From assembly GCF_016920785.2 (NCBI RefSeq), contig NW_024609839.1:26413085-26477084 (forward strand): DNA of 64,000 nt, in the 5' to 3' direction. Both the position numbers and the translations under genes were made by a program. The stretch comes from Ixodes scapularis. Taxonomy: Eukaryota > Arthropoda > Arachnida > Ixodida > Ixodidae. Shown piece by piece: positions 43,950 to 56,450 of the stretch (position 1 is its first letter; each line of letters opens with the position of its first letter). The notes beneath the pieces were generated by a model. The model was not told where the DNA came from. It ran no database searches and was given only the letters and a program-made list of their open reading frames with translations.

Positions 43950-46900
43950 ATCGGCGAGCACTTATTATCCATGCCAAATGTAGCGCTACAGGTCCAAACC
44001 AGATGGCAAAGTTTCAGCGATAACTGCTATGGTATTCAAAAGTTATAAGTGATTTTCTGAAAATTTCGATGGAAAAATGGTGGCCGACGGAGCTTTCGAA
44101 TACATGGTGCGGCGCCAGAAACCGAAAACGGGAGAAAACGGGCCCCATTTTTGGCCATTAAAATTTTCGGACTACCTCTAACTTTTTTTTTTTGTATGTA
44201 AGATAATGAGGAGTTTCAGCGACGGTGTCACCGCCCTGGCGGCCGGTCGCCGAAAGAGAACGAGGGGGATAGGTTCGCTGGGCGTTGGCTTTGTGTAAAT
44301 GCGCTGACCGCGAACGTAGGCTTATAAACTTCGGAAGCAAGAATATTACGCGGCTCTAGTGTTCCGGTACGAGCAACAGAGATGACACGAACTGCTACGA
44401 CGAGCTACGACCACCCGCCGCAGCGATGCAGGCGTCGAAGGAGCGCAACCTGTGTACTACGCAGTCAGTCGCCGTCGCCCGACGCAGGTCGTTTGGCATT
44501 CAGGACTTTCCGTCCCGGGTTCTTCGCTTGCACTTGGAACCGAGTATTATTCCCTGTGCTTCTGTATGTGCTCAGTGGCTGGATGTGGACCTCATAGAGC
44601 AGAGTTCTTCAGGCTCGACAGCGACTCAAAGTTGACGGCGGAGGGGCTTGCAGCAACGCTTTCGGTTGGTGCATGGGTGCGACGACTACACGGATAAATT
44701 TTAAGATTGCTGCTAGCAAGGTGGGCCATAGTCGCTTTATGTTGACACGATTTTGAGTGTAAGTACTCCGTGCAAAGGCGAATCTATCGCGTTTCTAATC
44801 CACCTTTGTTTTTGTTGTTGTTTTTGCGCTCGCACGACCGATTGAAAATGCTTCTGTGCCAATCACGGAGTGAATGTCTTCGGCCTACATTGCGGAACGC
44901 CCAATAAAAAGTCATATTCGTACAGCGAGCAAACTTCCCTTTCGAGTGACCTTCTTTGATTGATGATTTTGCCCGTACTTGAGTGCTTTAATCAACACGA
45001 TCGATGAAGTTTGCTTCCCTAGTTAGCACATGTTTTGTGCCACATGCGGCACTAATGCTTGGCACGATGTATTCTACTGGTGGTATTGTGAATTGGTTTA
45101 CTTCCAAAACTAACAGTATGACAGGTGGGACCATTCAATTTGCTAAAAATGTGATATGGGAATGTCGTTGCATAACTAGCGTTTTACGTTTAAGATTGAT
45201 AAGAAACATGCTCATGTGATGACGCACGTCTACAGCATAAGTTTTGCACATCCAGAATGGATGTGCTACAGGCTCAAGACTTTTAATGGATCAAATTGGT
45301 GATTACATGGCAATAAATTATGTGGAAAACTGCCCATTGACTCGGTGAGTTTTGATCGTGACCATTGGCGTGCTGTTGGCAAATTGAAGGGACATTGCAT
45401 CTAGATGTGCTTAAATATCTTTATTTCAAGGTTCAGTGGACCCCTCTGCATCATTACAGGAAGGCACTCTCAAGCCACAACAAACAGCAGTGAATATACA
45501 ATGCATAATAACGGGCACCAGTGTCCAGGCGTATAGTCCGCAGAAGCTAATTTGAGCCTAAAAATGTTTTTGTTTTGTTTAGATAGTTTGCATTTGGTGT
45601 ATAATTCGCAGGGCCCGATTTCCGCGCCCAGTGCATAGTCCGCCAAGCTGGCGCGTTGCGTCTTTGTGCTTTTTTTCCTGGGCGGCATTTTCTTCAGAAG
45701 TTCTTCGGCGAACGCTGTTGAGCCTGAAGAACTGCTCTTGAGGCCCATACCTAGCCACTCGGCACACACGCAAGCACGGAAAATAACACTCGGTGCCAAG
45801 TACAAACGAAGCACCTGGGCGGAAAGCCGTGAATGCCAAACGAGCAGCGTCCGGTGACGGCGACTGACTGCGTTGCGCCCCTTCGGTGCCTGCATCGCTG
45901 CGGTGGGTGGTCGTAGCTAGTCGTAGCGAGATGGTTTTCACTTCAAGCAAGAAATCTTGCCATACCATAGTCAAGATATGTGTGCAAGTGTTCGAAGACG
46001 TGGGCTCTCTCACGTTGGTGCAGTTGTCATCAAGAAAGGTACATAACAATGTTGAGTGTTTGAGGCTGAAACTATGACGCATACCTATCTAAACTTAAAT
46101 TTATCGGTCTGGCTACAAAAATTTTCGTTGACGTTGCTTAGATCATGTAACCATTCAGGCCTCCAAATTAAATGGTGTTTCGAACTCTTCGGTTGTGTAT
46201 GAAAACCTATTTGCTCTAATAAAAGACATTTTGAAAAGGACACATGTCTTCTGCTGATACATATCTTCCAATTTACAATGCAAAAACAAACAGAAAATCA
46301 ACTGCATACATCTACCACTTGGCATAAGCACCTTTTGCAATTCATTCTTGAGCACACTCAAATATCAGCTAAGGTTGCTCTTGTTTTAGAAGCTTTGCCC
46401 TGTTCTGTAAAAAGAAAACAGTTAAAAAAGCTTTACCTTCGTTCTCCTCCTCGCATTTAATACAGACTTGTTTGTCAGCAGATCACACACAGCAGATATC
46501 ACCGTGGCACATACAACTCGAATGACCGATGAGACTATTGCTATTACAATAAAGCTTTCCACAAGAGCCAAAATGAGGCTTGTAGGGGTGCACAAGCACA
46601 TGGAAATGAGATCGGCGCTTCCGGGGCTTGTTTACATTATGCGTAAAAACAGGACGATCGGCGACCAGCTGATCGCAATATAACACCAAGGATACCGATG
46701 TTTCGATACATAGAACGCAGGATAAAGACCTCAATCGTCCCTTGTAGTTGTCATACTTTCCATCCAACCGCTTTTTAGCACAATTAACTAGAACAACCGA
46801 AAAGTTCGCAACACCTTCTAATGCGATGCCTGAATGGTTACATCATCTAAGCCACGTCAACGAAAATGTTCGTAGCCGCAGACCGATAAGTTTAGTTTGA

Positions 46901-47345
46901 GATAGAGTACGCGTCATAGTTTGAACGCGCGAACATTGTTGATATGTACTTTTCTTTGGACCCGCGTACATTCGGTTCAACTTGATGGCAGCTGCACCAG
47001 CGTGAGAGCTCACGTCGAACACTTTCACACATATCTTGACTATGGCAAGATTTCTTGCCTTCGACTGGCTTGAACACTTCATCTATAGCATCACGGTAGG
47101 TCTTGGTTGAAATGATGATCGTCTCGCACACGGCAACAAACACAGAACGACACGCTTTGTTCTATTTATACGCTACCGGTCTACGGGCGTCGCAAATCTA
47201 TCCCCCTCTTGTCCGCCATGTTGGATCTATGGGAGCGCCCCCTATATTCGCTGAAACTCCTCAATCACTTCGTGCCGGAAATCTGACATCTGGTTCGAAC
47301 CTCTAGTGCTAGATTTGGGCGGAGAATGAGCATTGGACGATGCAT
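43950..47345. repeat. Large inverted complex with family B ends
   Basis: The outer ends match in reverse: AGGTCCAAACCAGATGGCAA at 43990-44010 and CATCTGGTTCGAACCTCTAG at 47288-47307. GAGGAGTTTCAGCG at 44210 mirrors CGCTGAAACTCCTC at 47249-47262. Inside, block X occurs at about 44385-44640 (plus) and 45700-45930 (minus), and block Y at 45940-46165 (plus) and 46835-47075 (minus). Each block pair is about 75-80% identical. One X copy has a frame CSVAGC...AEFFRLDSD, reminiscent of a THAP zinc finger start, and the other copy has lost the pattern. I infer a fold-back or composite transposon. Confidence 0.5.
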
Positions 47346-49805
47346 ATCTTACTTCTACGTTTTAAAACAACAACAACAACAATAACAACTCTGTACAATT
47401 TTTTTGACACATTATAGTTTCACTTACATGCCGTTCTACTTACTCTGTTACACTTAAGTACCAATTTGCTTTATAGCTTCCAGAAAATATGTATTTTTAC
47501 GTTTATCGTTTACAATGATCAATTATCATAATACCGGTTTGCATAAACTACGATGTATTTACAATTATCTGAAACACTACAGTGCAAGTACACACTGCGA
47601 TGTAAGTGGAGGAGGCGTCGTCCTGATAAGCGGAACTTTTTTGCGAAAAAAATCCGCTCAAAGTGAACCGTGATCAAGGGTGTAGACAACACCGAAAATA
47701 AACAAGGTCCATTCGAGCGTTGGAAACAGAACAAAAACTGTGATTGATGCATCAATTTTCCTCCCTAAAAACGCGGTCAAACATATGCATACATTTGTTT
47801 CTGGCGGCCGTTGTTTTCTTTCATTGACCTGGCACTTCTTCGTGGCTGGTTTGACGGCCAAGAAAAAAAAGAAAAAAATCGCCGAAGGTTTACTCCAACA
47901 CTGGCTCTTGGTGATCATTCGGAATGGTGGATCAGCGCCATGTCTGGTTATGGATTGATATATAATTATGGTTTGCGATATGTACGATATGCATCTATGT
48001 TAACGACTCTGAAGAAATCGCATTTTTCTGTAGGGCCGCTTGAGAAATAGGTGCTGCTTTTATATTGGGATATTACTGAATGGTCACAGCAATCTTGCAC
48101 GAAGGAACAGTGGTCAGGAAAGAGAAAAAAGCTCTTCGAACAAGTCCTCCAGTTCAATCTTCGGAACTTTTTTTTTTATCGTGCTTATCATGACATTGAA
48201 ACCGCTGGCTCCTTCCATGTGTCAAACAAGCTACATACACCCTAAACCCCTTTGGCAATTGGTATATTTATTTTTGTTTTCAAAACTATTTTCTCACGGC
48301 ACGTCGACTGCGAAGGCCGCTGCGAGTCCGGGAAAACGACTCTTTTGTTTATGCCAGAGAATCAAGGTCATAATTTCGTTATTAAATAATGCACAAGATC
48401 AGGTTGAGTGTACCTGAGTTTAACTTGAGGTAACGGATGAATTGCGATGATTTTATATGTTATGTTAGCCGCGCTCTGATGTACGGCTCTGAATCGGTTC
48501 GGTGGCAAATGACTTATCGGAAAATGTTGGGTACTTAGTCCCACTAGGAAAACATCCAACGTGCACTCACTGCACTGTGAGCTGACATGTCAAAGACACT
48601 TCGTTTTTGTTTTGTTTTTCGCGTGAACTTATTAATAGAGCGACAGAAGTTCATGTTTTTGAGGAAGCGGTGCAATGCTGAAGGTTGTTAATTGTTGACG
48701 GATCGCTTTTTTTGAAACAAGTTTGTTTGTTCGGCCATGGAGTCGAAGGCCTGACAAAGATGCGACTTGCATTTTGCATTCGGTTCTTTCGAGGGGAAAA
48801 TACAGGGCACACAAGACCAGAAGCGACTTGTCACGTCAACAATCCATTGTAGAGGAGCGTTAGAACAAATTGCTATACTGTTTACCCTAAATTAATTACT
48901 GCTTTAGTTAATATGAGTGCGTACAATATTTCAGATATATTAGGGTATTTTTTGTTAACATTCATTACACCTTTAAGCGCAAAAAAAAAAATCCTTAACT
49001 TTTTTTTTGTTTTGTTTTTGGATTGTATTTTTGACATCGCAGTGCCCTTTGCTTGAGAGACCGAAACTTGGGTTCTGCCTTTCCGCAGGTTCCTGGCTCG
49101 GAAATACGACGTCTACACTTGTCAGTTGCAGTCAACGTCCCGAAAGAACAGCGACAAAATTTGAAACAGCAGGGGGCGTTGGTTCTTCGCGAACCCCTCG
49201 CGTGACAACTGGGCATCTTGTTCGTTACAAATTAATGGAGTTTCCCCAACTTTCCCACCACGTAATCTCGCTCTAGGTGCGAAACAATCGGCCGGATCCG
49301 CGAACAAGAACACCGCTATTACGGCAGGAAACAATCCGCTTTATAGCCGCATACGAGGCATTTGATAACCAGTATGCGGTGTCGTGTTCGCTTCTCGTGT
49401 GCGTGAGAATAATTCAAAGATATAAATAAACGAAGAAAGAATATCGTTCGTCTTAGGCCAGCCCCTTCTCGCCTCTAACTTCCTCGGTAAGCTGCCCATC
49501 TCCTTTGACTGTTTTTCTTTTTCGGTTTCCCGCCATTAATAATAAAACGCCTAATGCTTCCAACCACGACCGAGAGGTAGCGCCACTGAACAACTACGCA
49601 GCGCTCGGAACACCTTCCACTGGACGTATAACTGCTGTTAAGACTTAAGAGAATTAAAACATGACAATATAAGTTTTCGCCTGCCCTACCAATTTAATAT
49701 GCAATAAAAAGGCCAAAAACAAATGCCAAAATATTTATTATATGAGAAATCTTTGAACACATGCAAAGGAAAAAGGGATTAAAGTTCCGCTTCATAGCAT
49801 TACCG
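47346..49805. other. No gene seen; simple repeats only
   Basis: (AAC)n lies at 47365-47389. A- and T-runs occur near 47860 and 48168. Overlapping frames at 47658-49334 on both strands have no motif or splice context I trust. Confidence 0.35.
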
Positions 49806-49890
49806 CAGACAGTTCACATCGCCTTGCACATGGACATTCAGGACGGGCGTAGCAGTACTGCAGACAGTTCCCATCGCCTTGCACGCGAAG
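49806..49890. repeat. Imperfect tandem duplication, 54-bp period
   Basis: CGCAGACAGTTCACATCGCC and TGCAGACAGTTCCCATCGCC, each followed by TTGCAC, lie 54 bp apart. Confidence 0.7.
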
Positions 49891-49935
49891 TGAATGCAAA
49901 ACGTGGAGGGGCTGGAGGGGGATTTTCTACATTGA

Positions 49936-50154
49936 TTATATCGAATGCCAACACGCCAACATGATGCCTTCATCAAAATCGGAGTCGTCTGAGCTAAAAT
50001 CCAATAACTCAGTTATATCGCCCTTGCTGTTCAATGAAAGATTCATTTCCTCGTCTTCTGAATCTGAAGAGACGTCACAATATCTTCGTTTTCGCCCCAA
50101 TTTCGAGACAAGATCGTCACTACGAACGCAGCGACCACAAGTTGACGCCGCCAT
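49936..50154 (-). CDS. Acidic 72-residue frame, possible transposase N-terminal exon
   Basis: It opens MAASTCGRCVRSDDLVSKLG, then RKRRYCDVSSDSEDEE and an acidic FSSDDSDFDE stretch. A short basic start followed by Ser/Asp/Glu-rich sequence is common at the N-terminus of piggyBac-type and other domesticated transposases and of some nuclear proteins. The ATG lies in a CAAAAATGGCGGCG-type context (Kozak-like). No further domain follows in this window on that strand. Low certainty. Confidence 0.3.
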   Translation of the reverse strand: MAASTCGRCVRSDDLVSKLGRKRRYCDVSSDSEDEEMNLSLNSKGDITELLDFSSDDSDFDEGIMLACWHSI

Positions 50155-50604
50155 TTTTAAATTCCCTGTTACCTGCGTTCGAACAACTTTCTGCCAAATT
50201 CAGAAATTCACCAGGTTTTTATTTTCCGTTAAGTGCCATCTGTTCACGGCAAAGCTCACTAGAAACACGTGGACTAGCCCAGTTCGTACATGGTAGCGTA
50301 TCGAAGCCCGAATCAACGTGGACAAGCCCAGCTCGTCGTCGAGGGGAGCGGTACAAACAGCGTGGACGAACCCAGGTCGTCCATGGTAGGAAAAGGGTTA
50401 GGTCTCTTTCCAATCGGCGAATCAGCCCTCGCTATTGGGTCGCGAGCACATGCCACGATCGGAGAATCACCAACTGATTCGTCGCCGACCATAAAGATCC
50501 CTCAGCTAAAGGGACCTTTATGATCGTGTGAATGGGGTATAAGTCAACCTTTAGGAACGTCTGGTATCTCCGCTGTATATGATAAATATAGCCAGTGCGG
50601 AACG
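50155..50604. other. No gene seen; short repeats and a hairpin
   Basis: CGTGGACTAGCCCAGTTCGT-like words recur three times at 50269, 50317 and 50361. An ATAAAGATCCCT...AGGGACCTTTAT hairpin lies at 50491-50521. Confidence 0.45.
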
Positions 50605-50795
50605 ACTGCTGTAGCCTGAGGTCTTCAACGTGTATTACGCGATAGGGATAGGCTCCCGGGCGCCGGAACTATTCCTGTCCAGGTCGAACCCGGCATGGCT
50701 GGAAATTGAAGCCGATAGCTAGGTTCTGCGACCGATCTTTCGCTCTACGTGCTCCAAGCTGCAGTGCGCGAACACATTTGGCTAGTCCAATCATG
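50605..50795 (-). repeat. Degenerate tick-type SINE-like repeat, antisense (weak)
   Basis: Shares, in order, the AGGTCTTCAACGTGTATTAC, CAGGTCGAACCCGGC and CTTTCGCTCTACGTGC blocks with 35700-35885. Both look like antisense copies of the repeat at 11978-12185. Confidence 0.35.
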
Positions 50796-53420
50796 TTTGA
50801 CCATGTTGATGCATGTAAGCGTAGAGAGGTACTGTCTTTCTTAAAATGGCGTCTAGTGTCTTCACAGGGGGGGAAATTTCACCGACACAGCAGGACCGAT
50901 GACCAGAAGCCTTTACAAGACAAAGAAAGAATAAAAACACTTAGGGACAAGGGCAGACAGCACAGTTCACAACAGCCTTTTAACTGTTGTCATGAACGTT
51001 AGGAGTATCACAATTCTTCCGATATTTTAAAAGCCAATTGATTGGTGCAAGAACAGTGGAAGCTGTCGCGCCCAGCTGCTGCAGCTCGCTTTGTGTGTGG
51101 GACGGGAACGTTGCTTCTTGAATTCGCGAAAAGAACTGAAGGATAATGATGACAAGCGATACAGTCACGGACAATTTAAGAAACGCAGTGCGAGGCGGGT
51201 TCCAAGCATCTTAATATTATCGCTCCACAGTCAAGAGATTGCTGCCGCATCAGTCGATAAATACCCCAAAGAACAATTCATAGCACGAGCGTGGACATTA
51301 TAAGTCACGCATTTCTTAAACTGTCAGTGACCATGCGGAGAGCAAGTCGTACGCTTGTTGTGCAGGAGTTGCAGTGACGTCAGAACAAAGCCGAGATCTG
51401 ATTGGTTTTGATTGAAAGGATAGTGGGTAGACCTCAACGCAAGATGCCTTGAGCTAGTTCTATTCATTATTGTTTTCGATCAGCCAGTAAGAGCTCGGCG
51501 TTCTGACATCATCGCAACCTCTGTGCAAGAAGCAGACGAACTTACGCTCCGCATAGTATTGTCTCCTGCACTTTCTTTGTGTTTTGTAAAAACTTCGTCA
51601 GTACATTTTACATCATTACGACTGCGCCACTGTTGGCATCTGAGCGGGCTTACTTTGCCGGCTGAACCTACAGGGTTCAAATAGAAAGCGTTATGTGTTG
51701 AATAGTAAGCGAAAAAATTGCTTTGTTATTTCGGTTTAGCCTTTCTTCCTCTCTTTCTCTCTCTTACTTTTTATCCCTCTTTAGACTCGGAATCGTTTGC
51801 AGTAACTAACTTAAATAACCTGCAGCCCAAGCTCGAGCATGCGATCACGATGTCCAAATCGCCTATTCATCATTGCCGCACATGCCTGAGCCCCCAACAC
51901 ATCCGCTTAATTAAAAACCATAGCGACAGACGAACAAAGAAAGAGATTAGACTCATCAGCACTGCTGGAAGAAGAAGATCAATCAAGGTTGGAAAGAGGA
52001 TATCCCATTTAACGCGCGCCCCAAAACGAGAAGACCGAGCTAGAAGAAGCAGTGAACCAACACCGAGACTCGGCAAGGAGGCCTGTAGCTGAGCGGGACC
52101 AGGCATGCGAGGCAGGAACGAAAGGGCAGCTAATTCCGTTTCCCCGCCTATCTTCATCTCGGGGTTTGCCCGCCGCCCCGCGCGCAGCAAACGCATCACG
52201 AGTAACAGCAGCTCGAGTGGTGGCGTCGTTCAAAAGCGAGAAGACCTGGAGAGGTTACTCTTCGAAACCGGAGATGTCAGGAGGTGGGCTGAACACATCG
52301 CTTGTTCGGCTGGTCCTAGTCGTGACCGTAGCCGCCCCTTAGTACCCCCCCTTGCGCGATGATGCTGTGTTTCTCGGAGCAACGCGCGAGGCAAGGACCC
52401 TCCGCTAAACACAACAAGAAACGAAACGAGCAAAGTGTAAAATGTACAAAAGATGTATAATGCTGACCGTAATCGCGGGGAATAAGTAGATATCGGTGTT
52501 GTTGTAATTGCTGTTGCGGCTGTCGTTGAGGTTTCGAGGGGAGAACAAAAAGGTTGGTTGGTTGTTGATTTGAGGCAGGAGAAATATACGCCTAAGCTTT
52601 TTTTTTTTTTTTCTCTTCTTTTTCCTCTGTTCGCTGACTACAACGTCTTTGTGGATCGTGCGTCGTCTGCCAACTATGTTGCGCCATGTGACGGCTGGCG
52701 TTTTGGATGTTAGGGAAGGTTTCACGGTGCCTCCGTCCCGTACCTGGTTTCTTCAGATGCGTCTGCTTTGCTTCCTTTTTATTTCTTGAATGTTTCTTGG
52801 TCTTTTTGTCTTGTTTTATAGAATTCCAGGACAAATTTTTTGACGCGTTTCCCGGGCACGACTAGAGAAGATCACAAACAATAACAATAGCAGAGAGCAC
52901 TCAAGATCACCACCGCGAATGCGGTGACCTTTGCACTCTCTCCGTTTGACCTTATTTATTTGTTTATATATATTTTTTAAAGTGTGCGGCAGGCTTTTAG
53001 AAAGGCCTACGCTGACGCAAGAAGATATTCTCAGAATTCGGTTTTAAATTTGGTATACTTTGTCAAGTTTCGGAAAAGTGACATTTCAAGGAATGTATAT
53101 TCTTAGGGACAAGAGTTGATACGACACCCTCTCTCTCTCTTGTACAAAAAATGTAGCGCAGATACACAAGAAGCAATTGGTAACACGGTACGGGCACTAA
53201 TGTTCATTTTTACCTTTATTCATAACGTATTTTATTTGTATTGAGATGCAACAACTAGCCATGTACTTAATTAATTATATTTCGAAGGTTTGGTTCAAAC
53301 CTTTCTTCCTGCCCAAGTTTGAGGAGATTTCCGAACAGATGAAGGCCATCGGCTAAATTGCACCAACTTCTAATGCAGCCAGCTGCAATCAAGACGCAAA
53401 TATAAGAAGTAATTGACTCA
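50796..53420. other. No gene confirmed
   Basis: Overlapping frames at 51718-52433 lie in moderately GC-rich sequence and lack motifs. AGTAAGAGCTCGGCGTTCTG (51487-51506) recurs as AATAAGAGCTCGGTGTTCTG at 54539-54558, a short dispersed repeat. A T-run lies at 52599-52612. An imperfect 50-bp palindrome (GAGAGCACTCAAG...CTTTGCACTCTC) is at 52892-52943. Confidence 0.35.
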
Positions 53421-53476
53421 CTCAATACAAGCTGGGTTTATTGTTCAGACTGGTGGACCGAAGGCGAATACAAAAG

Positions 53477-53718
53477 ATGACAATAATAATCCCTGGGGAA
53501 GGGGAACATGAAACAAAGGGGACAAAGGGCAGAGAAAAATCTCAAAACATAGCTAGCTCAGTTGGTAGAGCGCTCCACTTGTAATGGAGAGGTCCCGGGT
53601 TCAATACCCGGACCGATTTTTTCGGTCGCGCACCAGTCACCTAGCTCTGTTTGGAGATTTTTGTTTGTCCTGTGTCCCTCTTGTTCCCCTTCTCCAGGGA
53701 TTATTGTCGTCATTCTTG
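53477..53718. repeat. Inverted repeat enclosing a tRNA-like sequence
   Basis: The left arm (GACAATAATAATCCCTGGGG then AAGGGGAACA...AAAAATCTC, 53477-53543) is mirrored by the right arm (GAGATTTTTGTTTGTCC...CCAGGGATTATTGTCGTC, about 53660-53718). The arms match at roughly 80%. The loop holds the tRNA-like sequence at 53547-53619. Confidence 0.65.
53547..53619 (+). tRNA. tRNA-Thr(TGT)-like sequence, acceptor stem decayed
   Basis: D arm (GCTCAGTTGGTAGAGC), anticodon arm (CTCCA CTTGTAA TGGAG, anticodon TGT), a 5-base variable loop and T arm (CCGGG TTCAATA CCCGG) are all well paired. The internal promoter boxes A (TAGCTCAGTTGG) and B (GGTTCAATACC) are intact. The acceptor halves (ACATAGC and ACCGATT) do not pair, so it is probably a tRNA-derived SINE head or a tRNA pseudogene and not a working tRNA. 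A T-run (53617-53622) could terminate Pol III transcription. Confidence 0.6.
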
Positions 53719-53759
53719 TCCAGCTCGCTTGCTTTGCTAGAATTACAATAATTGCATAA

Positions 53760-54387
53760 TTAACTTTGCATTAATCGCATAATAAGCAAAATATGAGTGG
53801 CGCGACTATCAGTGCCGCGGCACTCATCATTCGCATTCAAACTGTCTGAGCTACCGAAACGAAAGATATTTTCGGAATACCCGCGTTTTGCACTTGCCGA
53901 CAAGCAATTTATCATCCCTAAAATCAAAGTAGCTCTTGAGAAAATGGCAAATGAAAGTTATGTCAAAACCAATATATATTACATATTTTCCGCAGTCTTC
54001 AGTGGCGTGAGTTCACATCCTGCATACCTTACAAGTCGAGCACACAGTTTTAAAAACGAGATATTTTACAAATTTTTTTTTCGTTTATATTGTGTGAGCT
54101 TCCGCGGTATTTTTTGCTGGCCATCAATCTTTTTTGTAACCTGCCGGGAGTAAGCTGACTGTGACAATATCTGACGGTGACTTTTTCAGTGTGGCCAGTG
54201 GAGCCTCTCAGCCTCTCAGAACAAATTCGAAAATTCAATAACTTCGCGAAAATAAAATTTTGTGACTTCTTATTTTTGTTACTAGTTCAAATATGTTGAA
54301 ACACTCTCGAGGCAAATCAGTGACTATCAAAATTTCTCCGGAGAGGAGAACACGACGCGGGGGGCGTCGACCTCTGACCGGAGTAAC
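53760..54387. other. No gene seen
   Basis: AT-rich, with unsupported frames at 53797-54238. Confidence 0.4.
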
Positions 54388-54389
54388 TA

Positions 54390-54529
54390 GCGGGTAGACG
54401 TAAAGCTAGCTGCCTTTGCCTCCACTCACCGTTGGAACGCGGACGCCGATCACCCGAAGCCGGCGTTCGGCGTTTAAACGCGTTAAAGAGTGAGTAAAGA
54501 GAAAGGCAGCTAGCTTGGCGTCTACGCGC
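54390..54529. mobile_element. 140-bp MITE flanked by TA
   Basis: The left end GCGGGTAGACGTAAAGCTAG and the right end (reversed) GCGCGTAGACGCCAAGCTAG match, followed on each side by CTGCC. TA flanks both (54388-54389 and 54530-54531). Confidence 0.65.
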
Positions 54530-56450
54530 TAATCATTCCAATAAGAGCTCGGTGTTCTGACCTTCCCGCCCGCTCTTGTCTCCTCCTCACTCTCTCTGTT
54601 TCTACCCGCATAGTCTGCAACCCGGTGGAAAGCCAATCGACGAGTAGTGTGAGATGACGCTTTCGAGCAACACCTCTGGAAAAAAGAAAAAAAAAAAAAC
54701 AAAGTTTGACCTCGCTCCCAAAGCCTGGCAGTTCGACGACGGAACCGGAGAGTGCACGGTCGCAGATTGAGAGCGCGAGGATCAGGTAGCACAGAGCATC
54801 AAAGAGACATTTCTCGGGGAACCTGGACGTCAGCGCAGAGTGTTTGGAGCGGCGAGGACCCGAAACACACTTGTTCGCTCGGCAAAAGTGTGTTTCGGCG
54901 TCTCGCCGCAGCGGGGCGGCAGTCACGTGGCTCTCCTCTCATCCGTTGTCTGCCGCTCCACCTTTTCCGTTTCGGCGGCCGCTTCTCGTGGCGATGTGGC
55001 AGGCTATGGTATGACATACGATGACCGCGACTTTAGACGCGAGTGAGTTCCAAGTTGGACTCCGTAGTTTCGGGAAAACCGTCCTGGAGCGCGTCGACAC
55101 TAGGGTTTATTTCTTATTCGATGTCAAAACAATCGCTTTGTCGACAGACGACTGCCGGCGATTCCGACTCGGAGCGTTCATCGGAGTCAACACCAATTTC
55201 GGGCGAGCAAACAAAAAGATAGTGCATTGTTTCGGGCTGCAACGACTGCTAACGTGAGATCAGATCGCGTGCAAGCTCGGTTGTTTCATTCTTCGCGAAA
55301 TCTCCGATCTCCCTCGATTTACACGCACGCGCGATACAAGGCTCTTCGGACTTAACCCCGGCGCGGGCATCAGCGCCACCTATCGAGAGACTTAGAAATT
55401 ACAGAGCGAACGAACCTACGAAGCCAACCAGCCAACCATGCAGAGATAGATAGAAAGATAGATATGAGCGAAGAAAAAAACAAAAAACAAAAAACAAAAA
55501 GAAACAAAAAACAAACACGAAGGATGAGAGAAAGAGAAGACTTGGATGCGCGCTGGGCTGATGGATGTCGGGGTGTAATTACACGGCTTCGTCGAATGCC
55601 GTCTCTATAGTCCGGTCATTCCTGCGGGCGCACATTTCCTTCTCTATTTTTTTTAAATTTTTTACCTTAATGGCGTCTCGGTAGAAACGAAACGCAGGGT
55701 TGGTTGCCGCCGCACGAGCATCACGATATCTCCTCTACAACTGGCCGCCGCTCGCTCAGCTTTCTTCGCAGGTAGCCCGGAGATTTTGTTTCACCTCCTC
55801 TCTCGTTCTTTTTCTTTTTTCGCTCCTCGATGGCTGTTTGTCTGCTCGATGACTTCGGATCTTCTCTACTTCCCACCTCCCCTATTTTCTTCTCGTTCTC
55901 TTCTCCCTTTCCCATCTGCTTCGTAATGGACAAATAGAAGAAGAACCGAAACGGCGATACGACTTCCTGATTGGACGATGAGAAACCGGTCCTCTTCTCA
56001 CTCGGTGCCTCGTACGATTATTATTATTATTATTATTATTTTTGGCCGTCACTCTCCACTGCCTCCGGAGAGTGCGCGGGGCCATTGCAGCTTCAGGAAT
56101 GCGAATGAACATGAAAGCGAACGACGAGAACGTTAAGCAACCGCAGCTACAATAAATTAACGAGTAAATACGCACAACCTAAAAAAAAAGTTGAAACTTA
56201 ACGATCGCCATCTTCTTCTTCAGCGAGTTATTTTATGTGTGTGCGTGTATGTGTGTGTGTGTGTTCGTATTGAGGAGTTCGTATTCTACTTGGGGCGCTT
56301 TCGCGCCCTTTCTCGCTTCGTTTTTGTTGGAGTGTGCGAGTCGGAAGGCGAGGGGGTCGCGATGGGGAGTTTTAGAAACTTGATCGAGTTAATAGGTGTT
56401 TCTGGTTTCTAATTAGTCTTCGTCTTCGGGGCGAGGGGCGGCGAGTCTTA
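54530..56450. other. CpG-rich sequence, possible promoter or 5' exon region, gene not identified
   Basis: CpG density is visibly higher than in the rest of the right half. A hairpin with arms GCGGCGAGGACCCGAAACAC and its mirror lies at 54849-54911. A 78-codon frame at 55021-55257 opens MTATLDAS and is followed at once by a GTGAGT donor-like site (about 55041), but no acceptor partner was found. (GATA)n and A-rich repeats occur at 55445-55520, (ATT)8 at 56017-56040 and a (TG)n tract at 56235-56265. Confidence 0.35.

Noticed and set aside
53547..53619. Functional tRNA-Thr gene
   Set aside because: The acceptor stem does not pair and the sequence lies in the loop of a repeat. Kept as tRNA-like only.
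55021..55257. 78-residue ORF as a host gene
   Set aside because: It has a plausible start in a CpG-rich context but no domain, and a donor-like site cuts it early. Mentioned only as part of the CpG-rich region.
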